From NCBI RefSeq assembly GCF_038150125.1, contig NZ_JBBVMF010000014.1, forward strand, positions 62,001 through 126,000: 64,000 nt of DNA. Reading direction: 5' to 3'. Shown here in pieces: positions 24,197-35,000 of the stretch. The notes below the pieces were generated by a model. That model was given only the letters and a program-made list of their open reading frames with translations, was not told the DNA's origin and searched no databases. Origin of the DNA: SW132 sp038150125. GTDB taxonomy: Bacteria; Bacteroidota; Rhodothermia; Balneolales; Balneolaceae. The position numbers were made by a program, and so were the translations under genes. Within the stretch, counting starts at the first letter, position 1, and each line of letters begins with the position of its first letter.

Positions 24197-26170
24197 CTAT
24201 TTTATAAGCGTCATTTTTCTTGACAGCGAACCTGTAGCCGTTTCCAACCGATAAAAATACATACCGCTTGGTAAATTGCTGGCATCAAATGTGGCAGTAT
24301 GAGAGCCAGCACTCATCTGACGATTAATCAGAACAGCTACTTCACGTCCAACCATGTCATAAATCTTCAGACTCACATCACTGCTTTCAGGGAGTTGAAA
24401 CGCAATGTTTGTGGATGGATTAAAAGGGTTAGGGTAATTTTGATCAAGTCGAAGATTTTGAACAATGGGTTCGTAATCACCCTCTGAAGACGTTACAACT
24501 CCAGTCGAAAGAACTTCTGTAGGTGTACTCTCATCACTATTTCGATTAAATGCTGTAACCGCATAATGATACGATGTCTCTGTATCGCCCGGCTGATCCA
24601 CAAACTCTTCCATACCTGTGATCGCAATAAAGTTATCAGGGTCAGATACCAGGTCAGCTGAACTTGGAGCAGATGCACCTTCCGTACGATAAATTGCATA
24701 CCGTACCAGCGTATCATTTTCAGCACTGTATTCAGGCTTCATCCAGCTAAGCACTATTTCTGAACTTTGTTCTTCTATTGGATTTTGCGAAACCTGTGCA
24801 CTAACCGGCATTTCGGGAGCGGGGAGATCAATTTTATTAAACGCAGGTACTAATGCCCCGTTTTTATAAAGATCGGTTCGTAATGTATCCCTGATGCCCC
24901 TTGAATTATAAACAGTCAGATTTCGGCTTCGAAACATTACATTGCCTTCTGCATTAATATCACGGGTATAACGGATTTGATTGGGTACTTCTGACGCTGA
25001 GTATAAACTGCCGCTAAACGTGCTTCTATCGCTTTTATACAACCCGATTCCTGCATAAAATTGCACCTTATCCCCTGTTTGATCATTCCACCAATCAGAC
25101 AGCAAATCGAAGTTTTGACAGCAGCCAAACTCCCAATAAAGCTGTGGCACAATATAATCAACAGATTCATCCTCAATCCACGCGAGGGCATCCGCATACA
25201 GAGTCGTTCTTGCACTCAACCCGCTGGTACCGGGAGGGGTACTGCTCTGCCAGATTCCAAATGGGCTCACACCAAATTTCACATACGGCTTTACAGATTT
25301 AACTGTATCCTGAACTTCTTGCATGAGGAGATTAATATTATTTCGTCTCCAGTCACTCTTATTTGTAAACCCTCTTGGATGGGCTGCAAAGGTACTATCG
25401 TCTTTCTCGTTATAAGAAGACTGCGCCGTCATATGATTCGGAGGGTAGGGATAAAAATAATCGTCAAAATGGATACCATCCACGTCGTAATTGTTCACAA
25501 TCTCACCGGCAATATTTTTTACATGCTGAATAACCTCGGGCTGACCGGGATCGAGAAACACATAGTTATTAATCGTAATTGTCCATTCCCGGTGAGCATA
25601 AAAAACATGGCTTGAGTCTCTGTCAAATATAGGGTCGTTCTTACCCTGAATATCGCTGTCGTATTTCCCTTCAATAACCGATAGCATGGCAGGATCAACA
25701 GTTGATTCTCCCGCAACTTCTTTGGCTGTTGTGAGCTGCCTTACCGCACGATATGGATTCAGCCACGCATGAAGTTCGAGTCCTCGCTTGTGCGCTTCTT
25801 CCACGGCAAAAGCAAGTGGATCATAATACGGTTCAGGAGCTACACCTTCTTCTCCGGTCAGATAATAAGACCATGGAGCGTATTCCGAGTCGTAGAGGGC
25901 ATCTCCTTCGGTTCGTATCTGAAGATATACGGCATTGAAGCCTGATTTTTGCAGCGAGTCGAAAATTGCAAGCATCTGAAGCTTCTGATTTTCTGTTGTT
26001 GCAAATTTACTTATCGGCCAGTCTAAATTTATAACGGAGGCAATCCAGGCGCCTCTGTATTCCTGTTTGGCCTTCTGGTCATCAGCATTTTGAGCCGTTG
26101 CCATACCTGAACTGAAAAGACTGATGATCAAAAGAAGCGACAGGCATCGTAGTGGTTTGAGCAAATTCAT
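24197..26170 (-). CDS. Secreted GHL10-type glycoside hydrolase with fibronectin III and sorting domains
   Basis: A 657-aa secreted hydrolase of the GHL10 (YngK/DUF187) family, TIM-barrel enzymes thought to act on glycans, some on peptidoglycan-related polymers. Signal peptide at residues 1-26. The catalytic barrel spans about 38-380 with EYRGAWIASVINLDWP, AVYLQIRTEGDALYDS, ELHAWLNPYRA and VDGIHFDDYFYPYP, the last holding the paired Asp residues. A fibronectin type III domain covers about 470-555 (SEIVLSWMKPEYSAEND). The C-terminal sorting domain begins at NYPNPFNPSTNIAFQLPE. I use the ATG at 26170; the in-frame TTG two codons upstream is weaker. A terminator lies directly upstream, so it has its own promoter. 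Confidence 0.92.
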   Translation of the reverse strand: MNLLKPLRCLSLLLIISLFSSGMATAQNADDQKAKQEYRGAWIASVINLDWPISKFATTENQKLQMLAIFDSLQKSGFNAVYLQIRTEGDALYDSEYAPWSYYLTGEEGVAPEPYYDPLAFAVEEAHKRGLELHAWLNPYRAVRQLTTAKEVAGESTVDPAMLSVIEGKYDSDIQGKNDPIFDRDSSHVFYAHREWTITINNYVFLDPGQPEVIQHVKNIAGEIVNNYDVDGIHFDDYFYPYPPNHMTAQSSYNEKDDSTFAAHPRGFTNKSDWRRNNINLLMQEVQDTVKSVKPYVKFGVSPFGIWQSSTPPGTSGLSARTTLYADALAWIEDESVDYIVPQLYWEFGCCQNFDLLSDWWNDQTGDKVQFYAGIGLYKSDRSTFSGSLYSASEVPNQIRYTRDINAEGNVMFRSRNLTVYNSRGIRDTLRTDLYKNGALVPAFNKIDLPAPEMPVSAQVSQNPIEEQSSEIVLSWMKPEYSAENDTLVRYAIYRTEGASAPSSADLVSDPDNFIAITGMEEFVDQPGDTETSYHYAVTAFNRNSDESTPTEVLSTGVVTSSEGDYEPIVQNLRLDQNYPNPFNPSTNIAFQLPESSDVSLKIYDMVGREVAVLINRQMSAGSHTATFDASNLPSGMYFYRLETATGSLSRKMTLIK

Positions 26171-26193
26171 AAACAATAAATAGGTAAGGATTA

Positions 26194-26222
26194 AATAAAG
26201 GGGCTGCCTTTCGGACAGCCCC
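26194..26222 (-). terminator. Rho-independent terminator after the beta-propeller gene
   Basis: Read on the minus strand: GGGGCTG, nine-base loop, CAGCCCC, then TTTATTTAA. It stands 27 bases after the stop of the beta-propeller gene and 24 bases before the next start, so it closes the five-gene surface operon that begins at 35198. Confidence 0.85.
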
Positions 26223-26248
26223 GATTTTCGTTAAACACAAGGTTGTGT

Positions 26249-27553
26249 CTATTTAACAAGCGTCATTTTACGAGTAATCTGAACGCCGCTGCTGTTCAGC
26301 CGGTAGAAATAGATTCCGGATGACAGGCTGCTCGCATCAAATGTGTAAGAATGCGACCCTGCGTTAAGCTGACGTCCGCTTAGGATACTTGCAACTTCAC
26401 GCCCTGAAATATCATACACTTTCAGCGTCGTTGCCCCGCCCTGACCCAGCGTAAACTCGATTGTTGTCGAAGGGTTAAACGGGTTCGGATAGTTTTGATC
26501 CAGCGTATATCCTTCAGGCTGCTCGCGAGGTGCATCTACGCTCGTAGCCATCCCTGTGAAATACTGTACGGCAGGAAATCCAGGACCTGAATTTCTAAAT
26601 GCACCGATATAAATCGCAGAACCGTCGTTGTTGAATTCAACTGCACGGGGAACCTGGTCTGAAGGAAGATATTCCGGGTCAGGACCAAATGGGTCCTCCC
26701 CGTGAAAGTCCCACTCGACGCTGTCTTCACGGGCCCATGTTTCTGAGTTGTAACCATACCAAACGTTGGGTGTGTAGTTTGCAAGTACATCTTCGGCGGG
26801 ACGGAGATAGTTCGCCGCACTTACCCAAATTTGTCCATTGCTGGGATGGCGTACAATTGATTCTATATCGCTGTTCTGCAGTACGGAATCAGGATCGGTC
26901 GGATACGGCACAAGATCATTTGCCCGGCTGTAGACGTACATGGTGTTTGCAGTAAAACGCGGAACATAAATTGTGTTCCCATCTTCTGATACTTCCATTG
27001 TTCTGCCAATAGCGGGTACACCCTCAACCACAACTTCACGGGTTGACAATGTGGGATCATACTTGATAATATCACCCCCTACAACTCCCGCAATGTAAAC
27101 ATTTCCAGCCCCATCTGTGGCGGGTGCTGTAAGCGAACTGCCTGTTTCGGGCAGTACAATTGAAATAGCTTCGCCGTTTGTGTGATCGAGCAGAATTAGA
27201 GTAGATCCATCGGCGTAAAGTATATCCCCGTTCGGACCGGTTCTCATTCCTCGTCCCTGGACAAAAATATGTGACGTTTCCCCTACAGTTGCCTGCTGTA
27301 CCGGCGACCACTCAACTTCTGTTCCATCGGGGTTGAAGACCCGAACGTCTACAACATTTTGCGTGGAATCGCTTCGCAGAAAACCGGTTGCGTAGAAGTC
27401 GTGTACCCAGATTTTACCCTCGGCGTCTACTGCAATCCCGTGGTTTCCACCAAGGGTATCTCCTTCGGGAAAATTCCCCTCAGGATTCCATTGTGCATTT
27501 GCCAAAATCGGCATCAATGCAATTGTTAGTAATAATAGTAGTGCTTTTTTCAT
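26249..27553 (-). CDS. Secreted beta-propeller protein with sorting domain
   Basis: A 434-aa secreted protein. Signal peptide at residues 1-20 (ending LANAQ). Residues 25-335 are an SMP-30/YncE-like beta-propeller with repeated phrases such as HGIAVDAEGKIWVHDFYA, GMRTGPNGDILYADGS and TEVSEDGNTIYVPRF-type strands. The final 85 residues are a sorting domain (NYPNPFNPSTTIEFTLG, then LNAGSHSYTFDASSLSSG). No catalytic residues can be named. It is the last gene of the minus-strand run TonB receptor, sorting-domain protein, PorV-like, IPT lipoprotein, propeller, and is followed by a terminator. It is probably a binding or structural component on the cell surface. Confidence 0.85.
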   Translation of the reverse strand: MKKALLLLLTIALMPILANAQWNPEGNFPEGDTLGGNHGIAVDAEGKIWVHDFYATGFLRSDSTQNVVDVRVFNPDGTEVEWSPVQQATVGETSHIFVQGRGMRTGPNGDILYADGSTLILLDHTNGEAISIVLPETGSSLTAPATDGAGNVYIAGVVGGDIIKYDPTLSTREVVVEGVPAIGRTMEVSEDGNTIYVPRFTANTMYVYSRANDLVPYPTDPDSVLQNSDIESIVRHPSNGQIWVSAANYLRPAEDVLANYTPNVWYGYNSETWAREDSVEWDFHGEDPFGPDPEYLPSDQVPRAVEFNNDGSAIYIGAFRNSGPGFPAVQYFTGMATSVDAPREQPEGYTLDQNYPNPFNPSTTIEFTLGQGGATTLKVYDISGREVASILSGRQLNAGSHSYTFDASSLSSGIYFYRLNSSGVQITRKMTLVK

Positions 27554-27627
27554 AGGTGTACTCCTTTTATTTGTTTGTTGTTGTGATGGTTGACTACAAA
27601 TAGTTATTAATGACTAAAAATTTCACC

Positions 27628-28836
27628 CTATTCTATACCGTAATAGGGGGCTCCCTGTCGACGAACATCAATCTTAAGAGCGAACCGGGTATCCTCATCA
27701 AATTTCGTTGCACTCGCCACAAGAAAATTATCATGCCAGGCGAATGCGTAAGCTGTCGGTTCTATAAGTCCGGGGTAAAATTCCTGCAATCCTGCACCTT
27801 CACTCCAGGTATAAATGCCGGTTCCTGTATCTGCTCCGATAAAAAGCGTACCACTGGAATCAAATGTCAGCGTAAACAAAGTAAAATCGACTGCAGCCAC
27901 CTCAGTGAGATTCAGAAGTTGTTGAGGATTATTAGCCTCCCCATCGCTTACATCCATTGTCCAGATTTCGAGAGATCCGGCCTCACTTCCGTCATCAAAT
28001 CTTCCACCCATGTATAATTTTCCATCATAGTATCTTACAGCCCGCAAGTCAGCTGCAAAGGGAAACCGTTCAATGGCTCCTGTAGTAATATTGATTCTAA
28101 AAATATTATCATTGTCACCCACAGCCCACAAGTTATCATCCGGATCAAAGTCAATATCTCGAAATGCCTCTCCATTGGCACCTATAGCAAATGGATTAGT
28201 GTCTATTGTTCTTTGGTCTGTTTCTCTGTAAATGGCTCGGTTGTTTCTGGTTGCGTAGATCAAGTCGTCTGGTCCGACTTTTAAAGAAATCCAATCTACG
28301 CGGGATGTAATGTACTGTTCAACACTATTGTTTTCTGTATTCCAACGTCGGACTCCCCTTGGTATTCCATCGCCATCCTGGTAAGAATAGTAGATATTTC
28401 CTGAAATGTCTGTAGCTATGCCAAGAACATTTTCTTCACCAATAGATCCGGGAGCAGGTATTACGGCCGGATCAAGTTGATATTCAATCGTATTTGAGAA
28501 GTTTAGTGCTTTTCTGACAGCCATACGTACAGGTACGTTTTCTCCTGTAACGACAGCAGGCCGTACTCGAATTTCAGTCTGACTTGCACTATTTACAGTT
28601 CCGATTTCACCATTGAAATATATTCGGTTCTCTTCTTCAACATCTGAAAAATTTTCACCCGTTATAATAACTTCATCAACTCCGCCCAGCCAACCGCCTT
28701 CCGGTTCTATGTTTGATATAATCGGGTCCGGACGTTCTGGTTCATAATTTGGATCGTAAAGACTTGAGGACTCGCCGTTGCATCCAATCATGGACACCAT
28801 ACCTAAGACTATTACAATCAAGAAGGATTGTTTCAT
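27628..28836 (-). CDS. IPT/TIG-domain beta-propeller lipoprotein
   Basis: A 402-aa lipoprotein. Starting at the ATG at 28836 gives a clean signal peptide with lipobox SMIGC; an upstream ATG would overlap the preceding gene and lack a signal. Residues about 38-120 are an IPT/TIG Ig-like domain (ISNIEPEGGWLGGVDEVI, GENFSDVEEENRIYFNG). The rest resembles a beta-propeller (SDISGNIYYSYQDG-like and FDPDDNLWAVGDNDNIF strands). Such IPT lipoproteins accompany TonB/SusC-type receptors and probably help bind a polymer at the surface. It follows the PorV-like gene after 43 bp. The ligand is unknown. Confidence 0.82.
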   Translation of the reverse strand: MKQSFLIVIVLGMVSMIGCNGESSSLYDPNYEPERPDPIISNIEPEGGWLGGVDEVIITGENFSDVEEENRIYFNGEIGTVNSASQTEIRVRPAVVTGENVPVRMAVRKALNFSNTIEYQLDPAVIPAPGSIGEENVLGIATDISGNIYYSYQDGDGIPRGVRRWNTENNSVEQYITSRVDWISLKVGPDDLIYATRNNRAIYRETDQRTIDTNPFAIGANGEAFRDIDFDPDDNLWAVGDNDNIFRINITTGAIERFPFAADLRAVRYYDGKLYMGGRFDDGSEAGSLEIWTMDVSDGEANNPQQLLNLTEVAAVDFTLFTLTFDSSGTLFIGADTGTGIYTWSEGAGLQEFYPGLIEPTAYAFAWHDNFLVASATKFDEDTRFALKIDVRRQGAPYYGIE

Positions 28837-28879
28837 AACATCAAATTTCAAATGCTCTAATTTCATTTCGTGATTCGTT

Positions 28880-29893
28880 TTAAAACCCAAATTTGACCCC
28901 TATTCTTTGCACATTATCAAAGATCCCAAAAGCCGTATATGAGTAGTCAATTTGTAATGAACTATCACCTATTGGCTGGGTGATTCCGGCTCCAAATGAA
29001 ACGTTCGATTCATCAGCCGGAAAAACATATCCACCTCTGAGTGAGAATCTATTCATAAATTTATACTCACCACCAATCATCAGCTGTTCGTAATAATCTC
29101 TCGGACGGTTTGCATCTACAGCTACGTTGAATTGATGCATATTGTCATCAATCTCCGTAAGGTCAAACAGATTCATTGACAGGCCTATCCTGAATGTAAG
29201 TGGCAATTCTGTTTCTTCTCTGTCAAACGTTACGTCAGTGGCAAAATTTCTTACAGACATAGCGAATTTCAAACTCTCGAAACCCACCTTATAGAGTAAC
29301 CCGAAATCGTAGGCAAGTGTATTAGAATCAAAATTTCTTCTCGTAAGCCCCCCTTCTCCGCTTCCAAAACCAACGACTGCATTTGCCAAATCCAACGAGA
29401 CGTATTTTACACTGGCACCGATCATAAATTCACTCGATAGTGGAAAAGCATAAGATATTCCAACAGAATAGGATGATGGAGAATACGTACCCAGGTCTTG
29501 ATACCCACTCTCACTTCCATCGGGAATTGTTTCTTGAAAATCTCCATAATCAACCGACGAAAGATGCGCACCTACAATACCATATCTGCCATCCGACGGT
29601 CTATAGGCAATAGCTGCAGAGTTATAGGTAATGTCTGCAATCCATTCCAGGTAACCTGCAGTTACACTTACCTTTTCTTCCATTTGTGCCATTGAGGAAG
29701 GATTATAAAACATTGCAGTGGCCCCCAACTGAAAAGCAGTATGAGCATCGGCCATACTTGCAGCACGAGCATCCAATGGAGTACTTAAAAATTTCATCGT
29801 AGTTTGAGCACGTTTCTCCTGTGCCAAAGAGCTAAATGAGCTAATCAGAGTGAATAGTAAGGCGGATAAAACTACCAGTATCTTTTTTATCAC
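28880..29893 (-). CDS. PorV/PorQ family outer-membrane protein
   Basis: A 337-aa outer-membrane beta-barrel of the PorV/PorQ type, a FadL-like barrel family that includes shuttle proteins of type IX secretion. Signal peptide at residues 1-24 (ending SLAQ). The mature N-terminus has the characteristic TTMKFLSTPLDARAASMADA and ATAMFYNPSSMAQMEE, and the chain ends in a barrel-closing FGIFDNVQRIGVKFGF with terminal Phe. The start codon is GTG at 29893; no in-frame ATG precedes it within the 17-bp gap after the upstream gene. It lies inside an operon of sorting-domain proteins, which suits a role in their surface delivery, though general PorV paralogs do other jobs too. Confidence 0.87.
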   Translation of the reverse strand: MIKKILVVLSALLFTLISSFSSLAQEKRAQTTMKFLSTPLDARAASMADAHTAFQLGATAMFYNPSSMAQMEEKVSVTAGYLEWIADITYNSAAIAYRPSDGRYGIVGAHLSSVDYGDFQETIPDGSESGYQDLGTYSPSSYSVGISYAFPLSSEFMIGASVKYVSLDLANAVVGFGSGEGGLTRRNFDSNTLAYDFGLLYKVGFESLKFAMSVRNFATDVTFDREETELPLTFRIGLSMNLFDLTEIDDNMHQFNVAVDANRPRDYYEQLMIGGEYKFMNRFSLRGGYVFPADESNVSFGAGITQPIGDSSLQIDYSYTAFGIFDNVQRIGVKFGF

Positions 29894-29910
29894 AGTTTCA
29901 ATTCTTTAGA

Positions 29911-32001
29911 TTAAAATATTACAGCCATTTTCCTTGTCGTAGTTTCCCCGGTTTCGAGGTCCTCGAACACTACGATATATATTCCACTTACTATCCTTTG
30001 CCGCGAATCATTTCTTAAATCCCACTCCTCATCACCACTCCCATCGAGGTGTTCAATCGTTCGGATAAGTTCACCCAGCTCTGTATAAATACGGATTTTA
30101 GCTTTGCCGGGAACTTCAAAAAACTGTACCCGTTCCAAATTTTGAATATCGTACCTAAGTTCTGCAGCGGAAGTGGATACGTAAGGATTGGGTACTATAC
30201 GTATTTCACTCAGGGCTTCTCCGGGAGGTCGTTGTAAACTTGCCGGATCAAACGTTTGAGTGTAATACCGGCTGCTTCTAAGAGGTTTTTCAGGTGTAAG
30301 TGCAGAACCATCATTATTATTTGCATTACCAACGGCAGTAATATAATAGTAATAATTTCTACCCCGGATAGGAGGGCCTGCAGGCTCAGGTGTTTCATCG
30401 GTATCCGCAAACGTTCTTTCACTGGGACCGGCCTCATGAACCAGTGTATAGGTACTATCTACTTGAGATTGTGCACGATAAATTTCAAATCCACTGATGT
30501 TAGCATCTTCACCCGATGGGTAAGTCCAGTCAAGAAAAATGCCATCTCCTCCTGAATTTACGTTAAAGGTAGCTGGCGGCGGAGGAGGTGCAGGTGCAGA
30601 AAAGCCGTTTTCAAAATTCGCTATTGCCCTATCAAATGTCTGAAAAAGAGAATCCCGGCCCTGAAAGACGATCTGATTTTTCTCGGCTGCAGTAATTTCT
30701 CCATCTTTGAATAATACTCCGGTTTCATTTGCGAGCTCTCGGCTAATTCCTGACACTGCTTCTGCCACGACAATCCTAACAGATTCTCCTGGTGCAAGAG
30801 TATAAGGACCATATCCATTTGCAGCTGAAAATCCACCTGACGTACCCAGGGATGGATCACCGGAAGGTTCTATAAAACCGGGAAGGCCAGATGATTCCAC
30901 TTTAAAAGCATGACGCGCAGTTCGCCCTACTGTCATCCGCTCGTATTCCTGCTGCATCACTACATTGTTAAATGAATCATTCTGAAAGTTTAAATTATCG
31001 TCAGAATGAATTTCATCCATTGTTGAAGGTTGCCCGGGGTCATCGGTGGCATCGGTAGGTGATGTATCTGCGTGCAAAGTAACTCGTCCTAAAAAGTGGT
31101 AAGCTGCCAACCGTCCTGTTGTATCGGCTTCCGTCAGATAACCTCGTGCGGTGTTGGGCTCCCAAATGGGGCCTCCAATGTTATCATACTCCACCAGTCT
31201 ATCAGGATAAAATCCATGCCATGCATAATGAGCCCTAAAGTCTTCTTCTTCTTCCGGGCGTAAACCATCTCCTCTACGATCGACCATTGTGTTAATTCCC
31301 CAGCCGGTAGCATTGCCCATTACAAATCGTGTTGCCCTAACGGGTGCCCATCGATTTTGAAAATAAAAAACAACATCCTCGAGTGTTTGGTTGGGTAGTT
31401 CAATTTCGTCATCACCATTCACATTACCGGTGTTCGTAAATACAAACTCAATAACATGATAATTGTCGTGAAATTCTTGACTAAACTGCATGATCGTGCG
31501 TTCAACAGTGATTCCCAGTAATGTATTAGACTTTGTATAATACATTCTGTCTGAAGGAAGAGACGGATCAACTTCGTCTATCTCAACAAAATTCTGAACT
31601 GACTGAAGATCATCTACAAATACAAAGGTTTCATCGTATTTGGAGTACATAACATCTTCGATCGGAAAAAATACACTTTGACCATTCACACGAGGACCAA
31701 GATGGGCTACTCTAAAGGGGAATGAATTTCCATTCGCATCAGTAACATTTCTTGCTCCGATCCAAAGGCCTTTGGCTGCCTGTGCATCCTGGCTTTGATA
31801 TATTGCAGGCCAGCGGAGACCCGATTGCTGTTCATCAATAAACCCTTGCTCAATTTCTGTTCCTCCATTTGAATAGAAGTTGTGCAGAGAACCTACATCC
31901 ATCCATCTGTATGAATACTGAGCTTGTGTCGGAAGGGCCCAGACGGCTGATAATATTCCAATCAGTATTATTATTTTTCTAATTCTTAAGCTTAAAATCA
32001 T
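29911..32001 (-). CDS. Large secreted protein with fibronectin III-like and C-terminal sorting region
   Basis: A 696-aa exported protein whose main body (about 30-470) is not recognised; it shows phrases such as GLWIGARNVTDANGNSFPFR and YHVIEFVFTNTGNVNGDDEI, typical of cell-surface proteins that follow TonB receptors in this lineage. A fibronectin type III-like domain is at about 485-570 (GIFLDWTYPSGEDANISGF). The C-terminus (KIRIYTELGELIRTIEHLDG, then DSRQRIVSGIYIVVFE) is a variant sorting domain without NYPNPFNP, though IVPNPYV precedes it. Signal peptide: residues 1-28. I use the ATG at 32001, since two codons upstream there is only a TTG. It follows the receptor gene after 35 bp. Confidence 0.8.
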   Translation of the reverse strand: MILSLRIRKIIILIGILSAVWALPTQAQYSYRWMDVGSLHNFYSNGGTEIEQGFIDEQQSGLRWPAIYQSQDAQAAKGLWIGARNVTDANGNSFPFRVAHLGPRVNGQSVFFPIEDVMYSKYDETFVFVDDLQSVQNFVEIDEVDPSLPSDRMYYTKSNTLLGITVERTIMQFSQEFHDNYHVIEFVFTNTGNVNGDDEIELPNQTLEDVVFYFQNRWAPVRATRFVMGNATGWGINTMVDRRGDGLRPEEEEDFRAHYAWHGFYPDRLVEYDNIGGPIWEPNTARGYLTEADTTGRLAAYHFLGRVTLHADTSPTDATDDPGQPSTMDEIHSDDNLNFQNDSFNNVVMQQEYERMTVGRTARHAFKVESSGLPGFIEPSGDPSLGTSGGFSAANGYGPYTLAPGESVRIVVAEAVSGISRELANETGVLFKDGEITAAEKNQIVFQGRDSLFQTFDRAIANFENGFSAPAPPPPPATFNVNSGGDGIFLDWTYPSGEDANISGFEIYRAQSQVDSTYTLVHEAGPSERTFADTDETPEPAGPPIRGRNYYYYITAVGNANNNDGSALTPEKPLRSSRYYTQTFDPASLQRPPGEALSEIRIVPNPYVSTSAAELRYDIQNLERVQFFEVPGKAKIRIYTELGELIRTIEHLDGSGDEEWDLRNDSRQRIVSGIYIVVFEDLETGETTTRKMAVIF

Positions 32002-32036
32002 ATTCAAATATTCGACAGTTTAAAATTGCCTGGAAA

Positions 32037-35000
32037 TTAAAACGAAAATTTCACGCCAAATTGGAAAGATCTGGGATTGAAAAATGTGAAGAAATTTTGA
32101 TTCGGCATATCAATATAGGCTTTGTTATCCATCACATCATCAACAAACCCTTGTTCAGCCTGGACAAACTGTCCATCAGTAAATTGGTAAAATTGGTTTT
32201 CACCTGATACCCAATACAAAGCACGCGGAGTTGCATTAGTTACATTTTGCAAATCTGTGGTCGCTTCAATTGGTACAAAATCTACTCCGAAATCCCTGTA
32301 ATCGCCAGGGCGGTCATCCCCGGTTAATGATGTTTCCGGATTACCATATGTGGCTACCACATCTGCAGGTAAATGAAGGGAGTTCATATAATTATTATAG
32401 TCTTGCCCGTCCACAAAACCTGCATTTGTAAAGAAATTCATTCTTTGAAGATTTAATACATTGGATATATCGACAAAGAAACCGATGTTACGAACACCTC
32501 CGACACTGAATTCCCGACTTAGTCGGGCATCTAACATCCAGTAATCTTTCCATACCACATTGTTCAGTGTTTCCTGTGTTGTGGGTCCGCCACCTGCCCA
32601 TGAAAAACTAATCCCTTCTTGCCATCGACCAATAGTGCTAAGTGTCCAGCTTCCAAGTGGATAAAAGTCACCGATACTGGGGCCAAATTCTGAAGGTGCT
32701 AAAAAGTCAATATAGAGCCTTGCAAACGGACGTGGAACAGGTCTGAATTGTGCATTGTCCAGCGGCCCCGTTCTTCTGTTATAGTTTCTTTGTTCTGACG
32801 CAAGCTGATAGTTTTCCAAAGATCCAAATAAACCACCCGAAGTGGCACTGTATGTATAGTTAATTTCACCCCGAATTAAACTACCTGCGACTTTTCGAAA
32901 TGTAAATTCAACACCTTTTGTATCCCGATACGAGAAAGGTTCGCTAACCGTATAGTTAGGTTGATCGTTAATACCTATGTACTGTATTTGCGTGGGCTGC
33001 TGACTGGTATCTCTGTAATAACCCGATATTCTTGCCAGAAACAGATCGAATAGATTGTGTTCGTACCCTAATTCATAGGCTACCGTTTTTGGCAGTGGAT
33101 TGTTAGGATTTGCAAGCCTGGTCACATTATTATCAGGGTCTAAGCGAACCATGAAGAGATTTTCAGGATCCGGCATTGAATAAAAGTGACCATAATTAAA
33201 AAAGAGTTTGCTGTCCTCATTGATAGGAAAGCTAATACCCATTCTTGGACTTAAAGTGAGCTGTATATCTGGCTTTTCAGTTTCTAAAAGTTCATCTACC
33301 TGGTCGCCTCTTCCTATAAATACATCGGTATATGGATCAAATTCATACCATTCAGTTCTTGGGTTTGAATAATCGAGCCTTAATCCCAAATTCGCAATCA
33401 TTCCTCTGAATTCAAGCCGATTTTGAACATACGCAGACCCTCTCAGTGGGTCGTTCGACCATTTTGAAAATACATTGCTGGACGTGAGTCCCCGGTCAAC
33501 CCGTGCATAATTTATTTCATGATTGGATAACACCAGTTCGATACCGGCTTTCACCTGATTATTCTGATTGATCTGGCTGGTCATATCAACTTTACCGGTA
33601 TATGTAGCCACACTACTGCTGTCTCGAGACGTACTCATCCCAACCCCCATACGCATACCGGATCCTATTCCATTTGCATTATCGGGAGAAAAACCAAAAG
33701 GAGCTTCATCAAAGCCTCTCCCGGCAAAAAATATGACCGGATCTGTGTTTCTCAGTCTGCCAGGATTTGTATCGTATCTGCTTTGCACTCTATTGATAGA
33801 TACATCATAAAATGTATTGCTGCCGAGAGAATGAGTCAGTTTTGCTCCTATACTGCTTGTATTTCTTTTCGTAGGCGCCCAGTAGTCGGTTGAATAAATC
33901 CGGGATCTTATAAAGCTAACACGCTCCATTTCTTCTGATTGGCTTTGCGCAGATGTAAAAAAACCTGGCTCGCCATTATTTTCATCAGTCGTTCCAGTTT
34001 GCTCACCAAACAGCCCGTTTACACTTAATTTAATATTGGACTGCAGGTTTGATGTTAATCTGAATTGAAAACTTCGATCCTTATAGCGATCGCGTGAGAG
34101 TGGTACCATGTACATTGTCTGGGTCTCCCTGACAGATGCGCTAAACCTCAGATCACCAAGTTTGGAGCTCACAACAGGAACAGGGCCGGATATTGTCATA
34201 TCCAAATCATAATCGGGTTCTGTAATACCAATTTCTTTTCGATGCTGCCATAAAAACGCCTGTTGAGCTCCTTCCGGAGTTATATCGGTATCCGGATTAC
34301 CATCTGCATTAAAACGATCAGCAACAGAATCCCAACCTTCAAAATCATCATAGTTTTCTTGCCTGTAAATATCCCAGGCTCCATTATCAGTTCCTGTCCA
34401 GGCAACATCATCATCTATATATGGCAGTATCCAATAAGAATTGGGATTGTTTACTGACGGTCCAAAATGTTTCTCCTGAGGCGGTCGATATCGAATAATT
34501 GCATCAGCCTCATAACGATCTGCACGCCCTTCCTTTGTTGTAACTTGTACTAAACCAGATCGGATATTTCCATATTCAGCATTAAAACCACCCGTTTGCA
34601 CCTGTATATTCGCAACTGAGGTAAGACTTATATTTGTAATTGGAGTGTTATCTCTCTCATCCCTTAAAGTCAGTCCATCTAAATTAAAACCAAGCTGATC
34701 CGAACTTCCGCCCCGAACACTCAATCCTTGTATTCCAGCTTGAAGACCTATCGCTTCATTTACAGATGTGATTGGAAGATTATCTATATCCTCCCGGCTG
34801 ATATTTGCTCTGCTGGATGAAACATCTCTTTGAACGACCGGCATTACAGCCTGTACGACTATTTCCTCGCCTTCAATGATCTCTTCGCGAAGTTCGAAAT
34901 CAATTTCGGTGACCTCATTGATATTTACCTCCACATTTTCAAAAATTACCGGAGCAAATCCAACCATACTTGCCCGTATCGTATAGACTCCCGGTGACAC

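Noticed and set aside
28837..28890. Longer start for the IPT/TIG lipoprotein
   Set aside because: It would overlap the PorV-like gene by 11 bases and hide the lipoprotein signal peptide that begins at 28836.
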